Shown in pieces: positions 52,247 to 61,588 of a DNA stretch of 64,000 nt (position 1 is the first letter of the stretch; the number at the start of each line of letters is the position of its first letter). The DNA lies in NCBI RefSeq assembly GCF_026262505.1, contig NC_067208.1:13401962-13465961 (forward strand). The letters are read 5' to 3'. This stretch comes from Trichomonas vaginalis G3. Lineage: Eukaryota; Parabasalia; Trichomonadida; Trichomonadidae. A program made the translations under genes and the position numbers. Below the pieces are notes generated by a model that saw only the letters and a program-made list of their open reading frames with translations, was not told where the DNA came from and searched no databases.

Positions 52247-52858
52247 ATGTCAAACATTGAGTTTGAAACAGTTAGAAAGATTGACAATGACACCAAAGTG
52301 GTTAGAATAGGTGATTTAAACGTAAGATACTCAAAGAAATACAACAAATATTCTTTGTCAGACATTATATCTCCATCTGAAAAGAAAACAAACCACTGGG
52401 TTAGAAATGCTTCAACTCAGAAAATTTTGACAAGAAATCCTGAGCTTATGATATCGGTAAGATTCTATGGAACTACAGCATATCTCATTGACAAAAGTCT
52501 TATACCAATAGTTTTGTTATGGTTAGACCCAGTTGTTGGATATAACTTCATAACTTATGGTTCATTCGACTCAGAACGTTGCAGTGAAGGCTTACTTTAC
52601 ATCGTTCAGAAACCGAAGGACTTCAATACAAAGAGATATAAGATAGGAAGAACATATAATATAACTCAAAGATATGACAGTACAGTCAATAGAGTCAAGG
52701 TTGTGTTCGTTAATGATATGAGAGCTGCAGAAACAGAACTACTTGAAGTTTTTGAGAAAATGTATGGTGCTCCCACGAAAGGTAAAGAAACGTTTGAAGT
52801 AGATGAGATAGATAAAGCTATAAAATTATTTGACGAAGTTGCTGAAAAATACATGTAA
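52247..52858 (+). CDS. Maverick KilA-N + T5orf172 (GIY-YIG-like) protein, 203 aa
   Basis: Start taken at ATG 52247, directly after the promoter module. Residues about 10-110 are a short KilA-N-type domain (YLIDKSLIPIVLLWLDPVVGYNFI matches the 'P.L...i..W.sp..a..v' helix). Residues 115-203 match the T5orf172/MUG113 class (GLLYIVQKPK...RYKIGRT.NITQRYDS...AAETELLEVFEKM), a GIY-YIG nuclease-like fold often fused to KilA-N in large DNA viruses and phages. Likely DNA-binding regulator or nuclease; catalytic competence not judged. Confidence 0.72.
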   Translation: MSNIEFETVRKIDNDTKVVRIGDLNVRYSKKYNKYSLSDIISPSEKKTNHWVRNASTQKILTRNPELMISVRFYGTTAYLIDKSLIPIVLLWLDPVVGYNFITYGSFDSERCSEGLLYIVQKPKDFNTKRYKIGRTYNITQRYDSTVNRVKVVFVNDMRAAETELLEVFEKMYGAPTKGKETFEVDEIDKAIKLFDEVAEKYM

Positions 52859-52887
52859 AGAGTTTATTTTTGGTCTTTTGTGAAAGA

Positions 52888-52946
52888 CAGAAAATAAAGT
52901 TAGTTTTATTTTTATTTATTTTTTTATTTTGTATGTAAAGACAGTA
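52888..52946 (+). promoter_or_regulatory. Maverick promoter module, copy 4
   Basis: Near-identical to copies 1 and 2 across AATAAAGTTAGTTTTATTTT and the T-rich tract, then TGTATGTAAAGACAGTA before ATG 52947. No palindrome was found upstream of this copy. Confidence 0.6.
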
Positions 52947-53774
52947 ATGTCAACATCAGAGAACACAACAACAGTTATAGTCCATGAAGCTATAAATGAA
53001 GAATACGAGTACATACAGTATAACAAACAGTTACGTCTCATTCGTTCAGTCAAAGACGATATGTACCAAATGCAAAGTATAATGAATGCTCTTCGTTCTA
53101 CAAAGCAAGCATATCATTGGTTTGAAAACCAACAGACAAAAGAACTTTTAGAAGAATTTCCTCATATGATTGCTTCCCTCGGAAAACCGAGAGAAGAGAT
53201 TCCGTACGAAAATCGCAAGAATTTGGCTCCTGGTTTGAAAGGTTATTATGTTCATAGACTTTTAGTAAATGCTGTAGCAATGTGGGCTTCACCTCGTTAT
53301 GCTTGTTATATTTTCATGATGTTAGATGAACTATATAAAGCAGAACGCGAAGAGATGGAAAAGAAACTTCATGCAAAAGATGAAGTCATTGAAGCAAAAG
53401 ACAAAAGCATACAGAAAAGAATACCGCGTTCAGTACCAAAAGGAAAGGAAAAGAGTTATAAGTATATGATTTACACTGAAGAGATGGAAAATGAAGAAGA
53501 TAAAGATATGGTTATGTTGCATTTAGTCAGAAGAAACAACAAGAGCTTTTATGACTTAGCTAAAATATATAAATCTGACAGAAATTGGTTCTATCGCGAA
53601 AACTTACCGATTTCAATGACCCCAAATAAAGATGTGAAACAAATAGTTCAAGATACGTTACCTCAAACACACTATGACATCAAAGGTTGTACAATACTTA
53701 CATTCAAAGAAGACTTACCATTACTGAAGGAAAAAATAACAGAATATTTCAATAACTTCAAAGAGGAAGAATAA
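52947..53774 (+). CDS. Maverick KilA-N protein with C-terminal DUF3627-like region, 275 aa
   Basis: Start at ATG 52947 after the promoter module. KilA-N-type segment near residues 60-130 (QAYHWFENQQTKELLEE, then GYYVHRLLVNAVAMWASPRYACYI), a charged coiled coil (130-165), then a compact C-terminal domain (about 175-275) of the kind that follows KilA-N in poxvirus and phage proteins. Expected to bind DNA. Open frame. Confidence 0.68.
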   Translation: MSTSENTTTVIVHEAINEEYEYIQYNKQLRLIRSVKDDMYQMQSIMNALRSTKQAYHWFENQQTKELLEEFPHMIASLGKPREEIPYENRKNLAPGLKGYYVHRLLVNAVAMWASPRYACYIFMMLDELYKAEREEMEKKLHAKDEVIEAKDKSIQKRIPRSVPKGKEKSYKYMIYTEEMENEEDKDMVMLHLVRRNNKSFYDLAKIYKSDRNWFYRENLPISMTPNKDVKQIVQDTLPQTHYDIKGCTILTFKEDLPLLKEKITEYFNNFKEEE

Positions 53775-53784
53775 AAAAATCTAA

Positions 53785-53829
53785 GCTAATTTTATTTTTT
53801 TTATAAAATTTTATCTCATATGAAAGAAC
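53785..53829 (+). promoter_or_regulatory. Maverick promoter module, shortened relative
   Basis: AAAATCTAAGCTAATTTTATTTT-type block followed by AAATTTTATCTCATATGAAAG before ATG 53830; resembles the core of copies 1-4. Confidence 0.4.
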
Positions 53830-54069
53830 ATGAATTTAGAATATTCGGAACTCATGACAGAAGAAGAGAACGAACAAAATGTAAAAGATTATGCAAAATT
53901 TCTGAAGACATACAAAGCATTTAAACAATATCTAAATGCTTCTAAAGATTATGCAAAATTTCTGAAGGTATATAAAGCTTATGAAAAAGCGTATGAAAAG
54001 TTTATACATTGGGGAATTGTTGTAAAATTCCATATGAAGACTAACCAAAATATATTTTTGCTTAAATAG
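53830..54069 (+). CDS. Maverick small gene, 79 aa, internally duplicated
   Basis: The sequence KDYAKFLKTYKAFKQY is repeated as KDYAKFLKVYKAYEKAY about 23 residues later, so a short segment was duplicated in tandem. Helical and highly charged; unrecognised. Its 3' end overlaps the convergent 54062-54535 gene by 8 nt. Confidence 0.5.
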   Translation: MNLEYSELMTEEENEQNVKDYAKFLKTYKAFKQYLNASKDYAKFLKVYKAYEKAYEKFIHWGIVVKFHMKTNQNIFLLK

Positions 54070-54535
54070 CTTCAGGGTCTATTTCTTCAACCATTTCACT
54101 TCCTTCGTCAATGTCAATAGAAGCTTCTTCAACCTTTGGTAAGAATTTCTGTATAACATCTTTGTTCGTTATTGTCTTCAGAGATGAAGGATAATATTTC
54201 ACAGATGTTTCACCTTTCTTATATTCTTTCTGTTCGGAAAGATTCATAGCAATACTGAAGAAGTCAATGTTAGAGTTCTTTATGACAGTATAATGAGTAT
54301 CTTTGACATTCACGAAGAAACTCTTTTGTTTCAAAACTACTGCTAACTCTTGTGAAGTATAACGTTTGCGGTCAATGACGATAGCTAATGGTCTGACATA
54401 CTGACCAAACTTAGATTCTTTCACAAACTTCTTGTTAAAGATAACATTAACATTTGAAGCATTATTGAACTCATTCTTGATGGCAGTAGCGAGAGCATTG
54501 TATGAAAAGAACTTGCAATCTTGCATGTGTTTCAT
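54062..54535 (-). CDS. Maverick gene, 157 aa, unrecognised
   Basis: Start ATG 54535, preceded on its strand by ATTTTTATTTTA, in line with the element's promoter motif. A mixed alpha/beta protein with an acidic C-terminus (SIDIDEGSEMVEEIDPEAI). No family recognised. Confidence 0.5.
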   Translation of the reverse strand: MKHMQDCKFFSYNALATAIKNEFNNASNVNVIFNKKFVKESKFGQYVRPLAIVIDRKRYTSQELAVVLKQKSFFVNVKDTHYTVIKNSNIDFFSIAMNLSEQKEYKKGETSVKYYPSSLKTITNKDVIQKFLPKVEEASIDIDEGSEMVEEIDPEAI

Positions 54536-54793
54536 TAAAATAAAAATATTAAATTATTTTGAAAAATAACTTAAAAAAAATCTAATCTAATTTTTTTCAA
54601 AAAATATTTTTTTATTTCCTACTAAAGATGTATCGGAAGTTGTCTAAGTTAGAACACTCGGAATAAAACAACTTCTTACAGAAGCTAATATAGATGTTGC
54701 AAAGCATTACGCAACAAACAAAAAAGCACTCGCTGACATCCTCAATGACTATAATGGTGCAATAAGTTATGATAGAATTCATGAGTTCATAAA

Positions 54794-54819
54794 GCCGCAA
54801 CGCGGCGAGGACGAAGTCC
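54794..54819. repeat. Double-hairpin element, copy within a coding stretch
   Basis: GCCGC-AAC-GCGGC (54794-54806) followed after 2 nt by GGAC-GAA-GTCC (54809-54819). In the plus frame it encodes a KPQRGEDEV-like peptide. Confidence 0.7.
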
Positions 54820-54899
54820 ATGCAAGAGCATTTCCTTTAAATGACGTTGCTATTGACTTATATCATAGACGTTCGGTACCTCATGAAGTAAGAAGAGAA

Positions 54900-55526
54900 A
54901 TGTTTGACATAACAAATGCAAACGTTGGTGAAACAAGAAGAAGAGACGACACACTGAAACAACAGAGAAGAGAGATGTTTAAAAGTGCTATAGAACAAGT
55001 TCGCAAAGCTAACGATGTCATTCGTTCCATTGACGACAAACCAAAAGAAGGTGAGAGATGGTTAAAGAAAGATGAAGAGAATAGGAAGAGAAATGTGAAG
55101 TCAGGCAATAGACTCATTGACTTTAACATCGAAGCTTTAGATGAACCAAACAGAGACTACTTACACAAACATTTCGGTAAGGTTTTCATGAGACTCTTAA
55201 AGAAAATTAAAATAAACTCACAACAGAGATGGATGGTATGTTATAAACTTGGTGGAAAGTATGAATGTTCTACGTTAAACCTCAATAATATTGGAACATT
55301 ACTACATCAGCTCTTGAAGGAGAACTTTATATCAGAGATAGAAGCAAATGCTGCAGGTATTGTTGAAATGCACTATGACTTCTTCTTGACAAACATAAAG
55401 AATCTTACTGAAATAAAGATGTATGATTTAACAGAATATGAAGGCTTAACGATGTCAGATGTAAAGAAAGGCAAACCAAAAAAGAGACCATATAGAGATG
55501 AAAGCACACTGACCTATAAATCTTGA
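54900..55526 (+). CDS. Maverick gene upstream of the polymerase, 208+ aa, unrecognised
   Basis: Charged helical N-terminal half (RRRDDTLKQQRREMFKSAIEQ) and a mixed second half; ends KKRPYRDESTLTYKS. The same plus-strand coding character extends upstream of 54900 as far as about 54650, so the 5' end is uncertain. Lies immediately before the polymerase region, a position in which Polintons can encode replication partners (for example a terminal protein), but I have no motif to support that. Confidence 0.5.
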   Translation: MFDITNANVGETRRRDDTLKQQRREMFKSAIEQVRKANDVIRSIDDKPKEGERWLKKDEENRKRNVKSGNRLIDFNIEALDEPNRDYLHKHFGKVFMRLLKKIKINSQQRWMVCYKLGGKYECSTLNLNNIGTLLHQLLKENFISEIEANAAGIVEMHYDFFLTNIKNLTEIKMYDLTEYEGLTMSDVKKGKPKKRPYRDESTLTYKS

Positions 55527-55572
55527 ACGCTACCAAATCTTCAATGAACTGAACAAAAGAACTGCAACACTT

Positions 55573-58262
55573 ATGACAGAAGATAACTGCTTCGTTTATG
55601 CTTGCATTCAGGCTGGAGTAAATGAAGAAACTATTGACCACATGAGAGAAGTCATTCGTGTTAGAGACTTTCCTCAAAGTAAAGTACAAGAAATTTCTGA
55701 CGCAACAGGTATAACATTTAATGTTACCATTGGTTACTTCAATGACTCAAGACATAATGAAATAAAGAGATACATACCAAAGATATGTGAAACTGTTAGA
55801 ACTATTGACTTACTTCTTGTTGAAGACCACTACACGCTAAATGAAAGATTACCAATGACAACATATTTCATTCGCAACTATATAGAAATCTTGAAGGAGT
55901 GTGGTGGAATGAACATTGAGAACAGATGAAGATTTATACAAAGAGAGAGAACAAATATGTAGTTCGTTATGATAGAACAACACCGTTATGGGATGTTATG
56001 AAACATTGTGGGAGTGCAAATATTTCGAACCTATTCTTATGGAGAACTTTTCACATATACGACTGACTTATATAAACAGAACCTTGCACCATTTAAAGAT
56101 TTGACATATGCTCCAAAGTATTGTGTACAACTGAAGAAGAAAGTCGAGTCAAAAGAAGTAAATAAAAATAAGTGCAAGTTCATTCCTGAGCACGTTTTCT
56201 TTGCTGACTTTGAGTGTAGCACAGACGGCTTTCATAAAGCTTTTAACATCTGTTATGACAGTGAAGATGGTTCAGTGAGTGAAAGCATTTGGGGTCAGAA
56301 CTGTGCAACAGAATTTTTGGAGCGACTTCCTGACAAGAGTTTAATATATTTCCATAACCTCAGTTATGATATAAACTTCATCTTAAGACACATGACAGAA
56401 GTGAAAGGAACTCCCATCATTAAAGGTTCACGAACAATGCAAATAACTGGCTTATATAAAGGAAGGGCAATTATTATAAAAGACTCTTACAGTGTTATAA
56501 ATAAGAAGCTTAAACTATTTCCTGCTATGTTTAACTTACAAACAGGACCGAAAGAAGTATTTCCATACAACTACTACAGCAGTGTTTTGTTAGCAAATGA
56601 CAACAGAATTGGTGTCATTTCTGAAGCATGTAAGTTTATCCAGGATGCGGATACATTCATGAAAAACATAGATTTAATCGAAAACTGCAGAATAGATGAG
56701 AACCACTTCGACTTAGAAAAATATAGCACATTCTATTGCAAACAAGATGTAAGAATTTTAAGAGAAGGTTTTGTTAAGTTCCGCAATGACATATTGAAAG
56801 AGTTTGATTTAAACGTATATGACTACGTTAGTATTTGTTCTATTGCTAACAAATTGTTTGAGAACAGAGTGTACTTCCCGAATGGAAATTTATATGACCT
56901 CTCAAATAAACCAAGAGAATTTATTTCACGCTGTATTCAAGGTGGAAGATGTATGCTGTCAGATAACATGAAACAAAAGAGCGAAAAGAAACTCATTGCT
57001 GACTTCGACGCTGTTTCATTATATCCATCAGCTATAGCAAGACTTTATACTTTAGAAGGTATTCCAAAGGTTATGAAGAAAGAAATGTTAAGCACAGAGT
57101 ATTTCATGAGACATTTATTCGATGACGACCAAAAGGAACCCATTGGTGAAAAGTTTATGTCTGGCTTCTTTGTTCTCATTAAGATAACAGAGATTGGAAT
57201 ACATAGACACTTTCCTTTAATAGTTTGTGACCCTGAACTAAATCCAGAACTTAACGTTCCCAGAAGTTCAAACACTTGCTGTTTAATGTATGTTGACCAT
57301 ATAACATTACAAGACCTCATAAAATATCAAGGTGTCAAATGTGAAGTGTTGCAAGGATACTATTACGATGGAAACAGAGATATTAGAATAAGAGATGAAG
57401 TAAAGAAGTTGTTTGAGTTAAGGTTAAAGTATAAGAAAGAAGGAAATCCTTTGCAAAAAATATAAAGCTCATTCTGAACAGTATTTATGGCAAAACTATT
57501 CTATCTCCTATTGAGTCAAAAATAACCATAGTAAATGACAAAGATGCTATAAGATATGCCATCAGAAACTACAACCATATAGTGAAGTTCGAAGGTTTGG
57601 ATGGTTCAGATAAAACTATTTTCAAGCTAACGAAAAGTATTTGCAGACACTTTAACTTCTGTCCACTTGGTGTTAACATTCTGTCAATGTCGAAGAGAAT
57701 AATGAATGAAGTATTCTGTACTGCTGAAGATATGGGACTTCAAATATTTTACCAGGACTGTGATAGCATGCATATTTTCAATGAAGACATACCAAAGCTT
57801 GCAGCAGAGTTTAAGAAGAGATACGGTCGCGAACTTATAGGAAAGAACCTTGGTCAATTTCATTCTGACTTCGCAGAAATAACACCTGGAAAACAAAGTT
57901 TAGCATACAAGTCAATATTTTGTGGAAAGAAGACTTACATAGACTTACTCACGAATGATTTAAATGAAGTTGCATTCCATGCACGTTGCAAAGGTGTCAA
58001 ACAAGACGTCCTTGCTTTAACAGCAAATGAAATGTTTCCTGAAGCTATACAATGCTATTACAATGAAGATAAGAACATTCACATACCTGTTGGAACATAT
58101 GACAAAGACTCTGAGTTCAGTTTAATGAAACTTTACAAAGCACTTTATGACGGTCAAGAGATTGGATTTGACTTATGTAAGTCATGTCAGCCTTGCTTTG
58201 AAGAGAAGTTTAACTTCTCAATAACGACTAAAACAAGCTTTATTCGTAAGTTGAAGTTCTGA
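55573..58262 (+). pseudogene. Maverick protein-primed DNA polymerase B region, broken
   Basis: Carries the 3'-5' exonuclease motifs (FFADFEC; YFHNLSYDINF; YCKQDVRIL) and the polymerase motifs A (DFDAVSLYPSA) and C (QDCDSMHIF) of family B, protein-primed type, preceded by the N-terminal domain characteristic of trichomonad Maverick polymerases (NCFVYACIQAG...). The region is broken and treated as a fossil. Confidence 0.85.
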
Positions 58263-58308
58263 GGTCATTTATTTTTGTCAGCAATGAGGTCATTCGTGGT
58301 AAAAATAA

Positions 58309-58333
58309 GCCGCTAGCGGCAAGGGCGAAGCCC
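58309..58333. repeat. Double-hairpin element, intergenic copy
   Basis: GCCGCTAGCGGC (58309-58320, perfect palindrome) followed by GGGC-GAA-GCCC (58323-58333). Lies between the convergent polymerase region and the 58344 gene. Confidence 0.75.
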
Positions 58334-58343
58334 ATGTGGTCAT

Positions 58344-58925
58344 TTACAATACTGCGATGGTAGAGTTTAAGAGTTGTGCTTCAATGTAGAGACAGTCCTT
58401 ATGGTCTGGAGGTAAGAACACTGGGCAGTTATGGTCATGAGTGGAGAACATGTCTATCCAAAACTCACGATTGAAGCCAGTTAATTTATAGTATTTAGGA
58501 TTTGGCAGTGGTGTAGTTCTTGTATGACCAATGAACTCATTTTCAACTCCCTTACTTAAGTTTGAATATAATATAGCTTGCTTTCTATCCCAAATGCCAG
58601 GTGTTACAATCTTTGAAAATTCATTTTTCCTCGGAAGCATTGCATCATAATTGAAAACATTTTTGAAATCATCACTTGGTTCAGAGATTTGAAATCTTAT
58701 ACGTAATGGATTTTCTTTCTTTTTAGCGACTTCATTGAATGGTGAGAATACAACAAACTGACAGTCATGTGTTCCATCTTCATTTTCATTAAATTCATAA
58801 TGAAAGTCTATAAGTTGTGGCTGACTACCTTCTTCTTTCAGTTGTGCAAGAAACTCACGTAAAGGCTGTAAAGTTTGTACTTCAATGTTAAACTTTTTCT
58901 CGAACATCTCATTAAATGAAATCAT
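58344..58925 (-). CDS. Maverick gene, 193 aa, possible virion component, unrecognised
   Basis: Soluble mixed protein with an acidic N-terminal half and a C-terminal PVFLPPDHKDCLYIEAQLLNS strand region. Its ATG overlaps the stop of 58922-59200 in an ATGA arrangement, which points to tightly coupled expression. It lies in the block before the capsid gene, so a virion role is possible but unproven. Confidence 0.5.
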   Translation of the reverse strand: MISFNEMFEKKFNIEVQTLQPLREFLAQLKEEGSQPQLIDFHYEFNENEDGTHDCQFVVFSPFNEVAKKKENPLRIRFQISEPSDDFKNVFNYDAMLPRKNEFSKIVTPGIWDRKQAILYSNLSKGVENEFIGHTRTTPLPNPKYYKLTGFNREFWIDMFSTHDHNCPVFLPPDHKDCLYIEAQLLNSTIAVL

Positions 58926-59200
58926 ACATTGTGCAATGTTGTATCGTCTTTAAAGTATTTGTATATGTGAATGTTTTGGGCGCTTAAAGACTGTTCGTCA
59001 TTTTCTATCTCGACTTGAAGTATAAAGTCAACCTTTCTGAAAGCACGTGTTATATACATATTTGTTATGCCAATGTACTTCTCTTCATTTATGTTCACAA
59101 TCCAGTCTGTTGGAAACTTAAACGTTACTCTGTTCCCCTTTATTTTGACGTCAGGGTTTTCACTACTGAACGCAACAGATAAAGGTATTTGTCTATACAT
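58922..59200 (-). CDS. Maverick small gene, 92 aa, unrecognised
   Basis: Beta-rich short protein. Start ATG 59200 is preceded on its strand by GTTTATTTTTATCCG, matching the motif before the capsid gene (ATTTTTATCCG). Overlaps the next gene by 4 nt (ATGA). Confidence 0.5.
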   Translation of the reverse strand: MYRQIPLSVAFSSENPDVKIKGNRVTFKFPTDWIVNINEEKYIGITNMYITRAFRKVDFILQVEIENDEQSLSAQNIHIYKYFKDDTTLHNV

Positions 59201-59484
59201 TTAATTCGGATAAAAATAAACCATTTACTCTTTCTTTGCTTCAGCTTCTTTAGCTTTTGCTTCAGCTTCTTCTCTAGCTTTTTCGCCAGTAGTCTTGGGT
59301 TCTTTTGTCTTCCAGCAGCTAATGCAGCAAGTTGTTTTTCACTAAGTTTTCTCTTTGGTCTCTCTGGCTTTTGTTCTTGTTTTTGTTCCTTCAGTTCGGA
59401 TAAAATTTGCTCACGAATTTCTTTCTTCAATGCTTCAACATCTATGACCCCTTGGGTCTTGTCCGTAGGACTTGTCTGAGTCAT
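59140..59484 (-). CDS. Maverick basic coiled-coil protein, 114 aa
   Basis: Start ATG 59484 (the upstream TTG at 59505 is passed over). Residues 15-40 form an acidic/basic coiled coil; then RPKRKLSEKQLAALAAGRQKN and a Lys-rich helix (KKLEKKLKQKLKKLKQRK). The KLSEKQLAAL..GR motif is seen in small basic proteins of Polinton-like and large DNA viruses; DNA binding is likely. The frame overlaps the start of 58922-59200. Confidence 0.55.
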   Translation of the reverse strand: MTQTSPTDKTQGVIDVEALKKEIREQILSELKEQKQEQKPERPKRKLSEKQLAALAAGRQKNPRLLAKKLEKKLKQKLKKLKQRKSKWFIFIRIKCIDKYLYLLRSVVKTLTSK

Positions 59485-59530
59485 TTGACTGCAGATAAAA
59501 AACAAAATTAAAACTTTAACCGATGTAAAA

Positions 59531-59955
59531 TGAGCTTGTCAAAATCAGAGCGAGAGTCTATTATATTAAATGACGCAAGAGGAATACAACATCCTTTCTA
59601 TTACGTAAGTCAGAGTAAAGATGGTAAAATATACGTAAGAAAAAGAAAGGTTCCATTAGCGAATGCAGAAAGCGACAACATTAAGGTATGGCAAGGGTGA
59701 AGTCCACGAAGCCCATTAACCTTCTATTCAAACTGAAAAGTCAATAGAACAGAAGAAAAGAAGCCAGATGTACTTTCAATAACGAACCAAGAGCTTATTG
59801 CAAAGTTCGTGAATTTCATTGAAAACAAACCGAGTCAAAGAATCCTGACCCGCCAGTGAAAGAAGTTGAGACAAAAGAGAATGTACAGTTCATTGAAAAT
59901 GTCAAGAAACAACTTCCACCACGAATGCCAAGAAGAAGAGTGAGAATAATGAAGT
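59531..59955 (+). pseudogene. Maverick small gene region, broken, unrecognised
   Basis: Begins with ATG at 59531 (SLSKSERESIILNDARG) and ends with a basic RMPRRRVRIMK-type tail. Divergent from 59484. Family unknown; broken. Confidence 0.4.
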
Positions 59956-59984
59956 AAATAGATATTTTTATCCGAAGTAAATAC

Positions 59985-61511
59985 ATGCAGAACGAACAGT
60001 TAAACGAATTTACTCCAGCAGAGCATATTCATCAGATTCGCTCATATTTCGATATCATAGACAATGCAGTTCAAATTGGTGACACTAATAGAAAATATTC
60101 TGACGCAAAGATTCCATCACAACCTGGAACTGCTAAAGATAACACATGGGTAACATTCAATCTCTCACCTCCTGGTGAAAATATGTTGGACCTTTACAAT
60201 ACATTCATTACGTATAAAATGGAAGGTCAATTTATTGTAGATAAAGAAATTGGTTCAGGTTCCAATAAAACAAACCCACCAGGATTTTGGATTGGTTTCG
60301 ATGACGCTTTCTATGCAGTTGCTGGATATCAAATCCTTGCAAATGGTCGTATCGTATATTCTCAAGACAACGCAAGAGAAGAAGCATATATAACTTCAAA
60401 CTCACAAACTACCGAACAAATAAAGAAAGTAGATGTTTTCTCAAAGACTCGACATGAAGATGTATGGAGTCATTCGGGAACATGCAGAACAGGACAAATT
60501 GTTAGTGGTCCAATTACAGCAGGAAAATCATTTGATTTTAAGCTTCGTTTAAGAATTCCTGTTAGAAGATTCCTTCCATTAGAAGCTATTCGATTTATTC
60601 CAGCTTTTGCAGGAAACATTCAGCTTAAAGTAAAGTTCAGTAGCGACGCCTTACAATGCACATCTATATCTGTAAATGATATCATTGCTTTCAATCCAAC
60701 TCTTAAAGTTGCATTTGCTTCAGATTCAAATCCACCGACAAATAAATTTGTTCCATGGAATGAACCATTCACTATGATAACGAAGGCAGTAGAAGCTAGT
60801 GGAACAGTTACTATTACAACTGTAAACCAGCAACTATTTCGAACAAAGATGGATTTTAATGAATGTTTCATTCATCCAAAGTCATTCTCTTTAGACCCTA
60901 ACATTTATACAGAACTTGTAGAACATTATACAAACGAGGCTTTATGTTTTCCTGTTAAAGTTATGGATTGGATTCCTATGGACGGTTCATTCTCAAAGAA
61001 TACAGATAGTTCAAGTGCAACATTTACAGCAGCTTATACGCCTATTAATGTTAAAAGTATTTGGGCACTATTTAGAAAGAAAGACAACTATTATGTTAAT
61101 TTTGAGAACCCTAAGTTTAAATATCTTCAGCTTTCCATGGGAGCTTATGGAAATATGCCTGCAGAACCTGAAAAATCATATGGACCTGTATTTTATGAAA
61201 TGGTTGCGAACGCTTGCAATACAAACAATGATATGATAGGATTTAATGAAGATGTTATGAGGTCATTGGTGGATGATGGTAGTGTGGAACATAAATGGGA
61301 TAGCTATGACAACACACATTTCTTATGTGGTTTTCCAACAGAAGTGGACTTTTGCTTCCAGCAAGGTCAAACATCTACTGCTCCAATAACATACAAATTG
61401 TCTGTTAAAGGACCTATTGAACTAGCAACTGAAAATGTACCAAAGCCACTTATTGGATTTATGAGGGATTGTTGCTTTGCCATTCAGGTGCGTGCTATGG
61501 CATCCCCATAA
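59985..61511 (+). CDS. Maverick major capsid protein (double jelly-roll), 508 aa
   Basis: Capsomer protein of Polintons/Mavericks. Start ATG 59985, preceded by ATTTTTATCCG. The hallmark LRLRIPVRRFLPLEAIRFIPAFAGNIQLKV (near residues 190-220, here shortened to LRIPVRRFLPLEAIRFIPAF) separates the two jelly-roll halves, as in Polinton and virophage capsids. The length is typical (450-600 aa). Open frame. Followed by a small membrane protein. Confidence 0.82.
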   Translation: MQNEQLNEFTPAEHIHQIRSYFDIIDNAVQIGDTNRKYSDAKIPSQPGTAKDNTWVTFNLSPPGENMLDLYNTFITYKMEGQFIVDKEIGSGSNKTNPPGFWIGFDDAFYAVAGYQILANGRIVYSQDNAREEAYITSNSQTTEQIKKVDVFSKTRHEDVWSHSGTCRTGQIVSGPITAGKSFDFKLRLRIPVRRFLPLEAIRFIPAFAGNIQLKVKFSSDALQCTSISVNDIIAFNPTLKVAFASDSNPPTNKFVPWNEPFTMITKAVEASGTVTITTVNQQLFRTKMDFNECFIHPKSFSLDPNIYTELVEHYTNEALCFPVKVMDWIPMDGSFSKNTDSSSATFTAAYTPINVKSIWALFRKKDNYYVNFENPKFKYLQLSMGAYGNMPAEPEKSYGPVFYEMVANACNTNNDMIGFNEDVMRSLVDDGSVEHKWDSYDNTHFLCGFPTEVDFCFQQGQTSTAPITYKLSVKGPIELATENVPKPLIGFMRDCCFAIQVRAMASP

Positions 61512-61588
61512 TAAGATTAGATGACTATAACTTAGCTACGGACGGCAGTGAGGAATAAAGGATGAACGTTTATTTTTAAAGCTTATAA

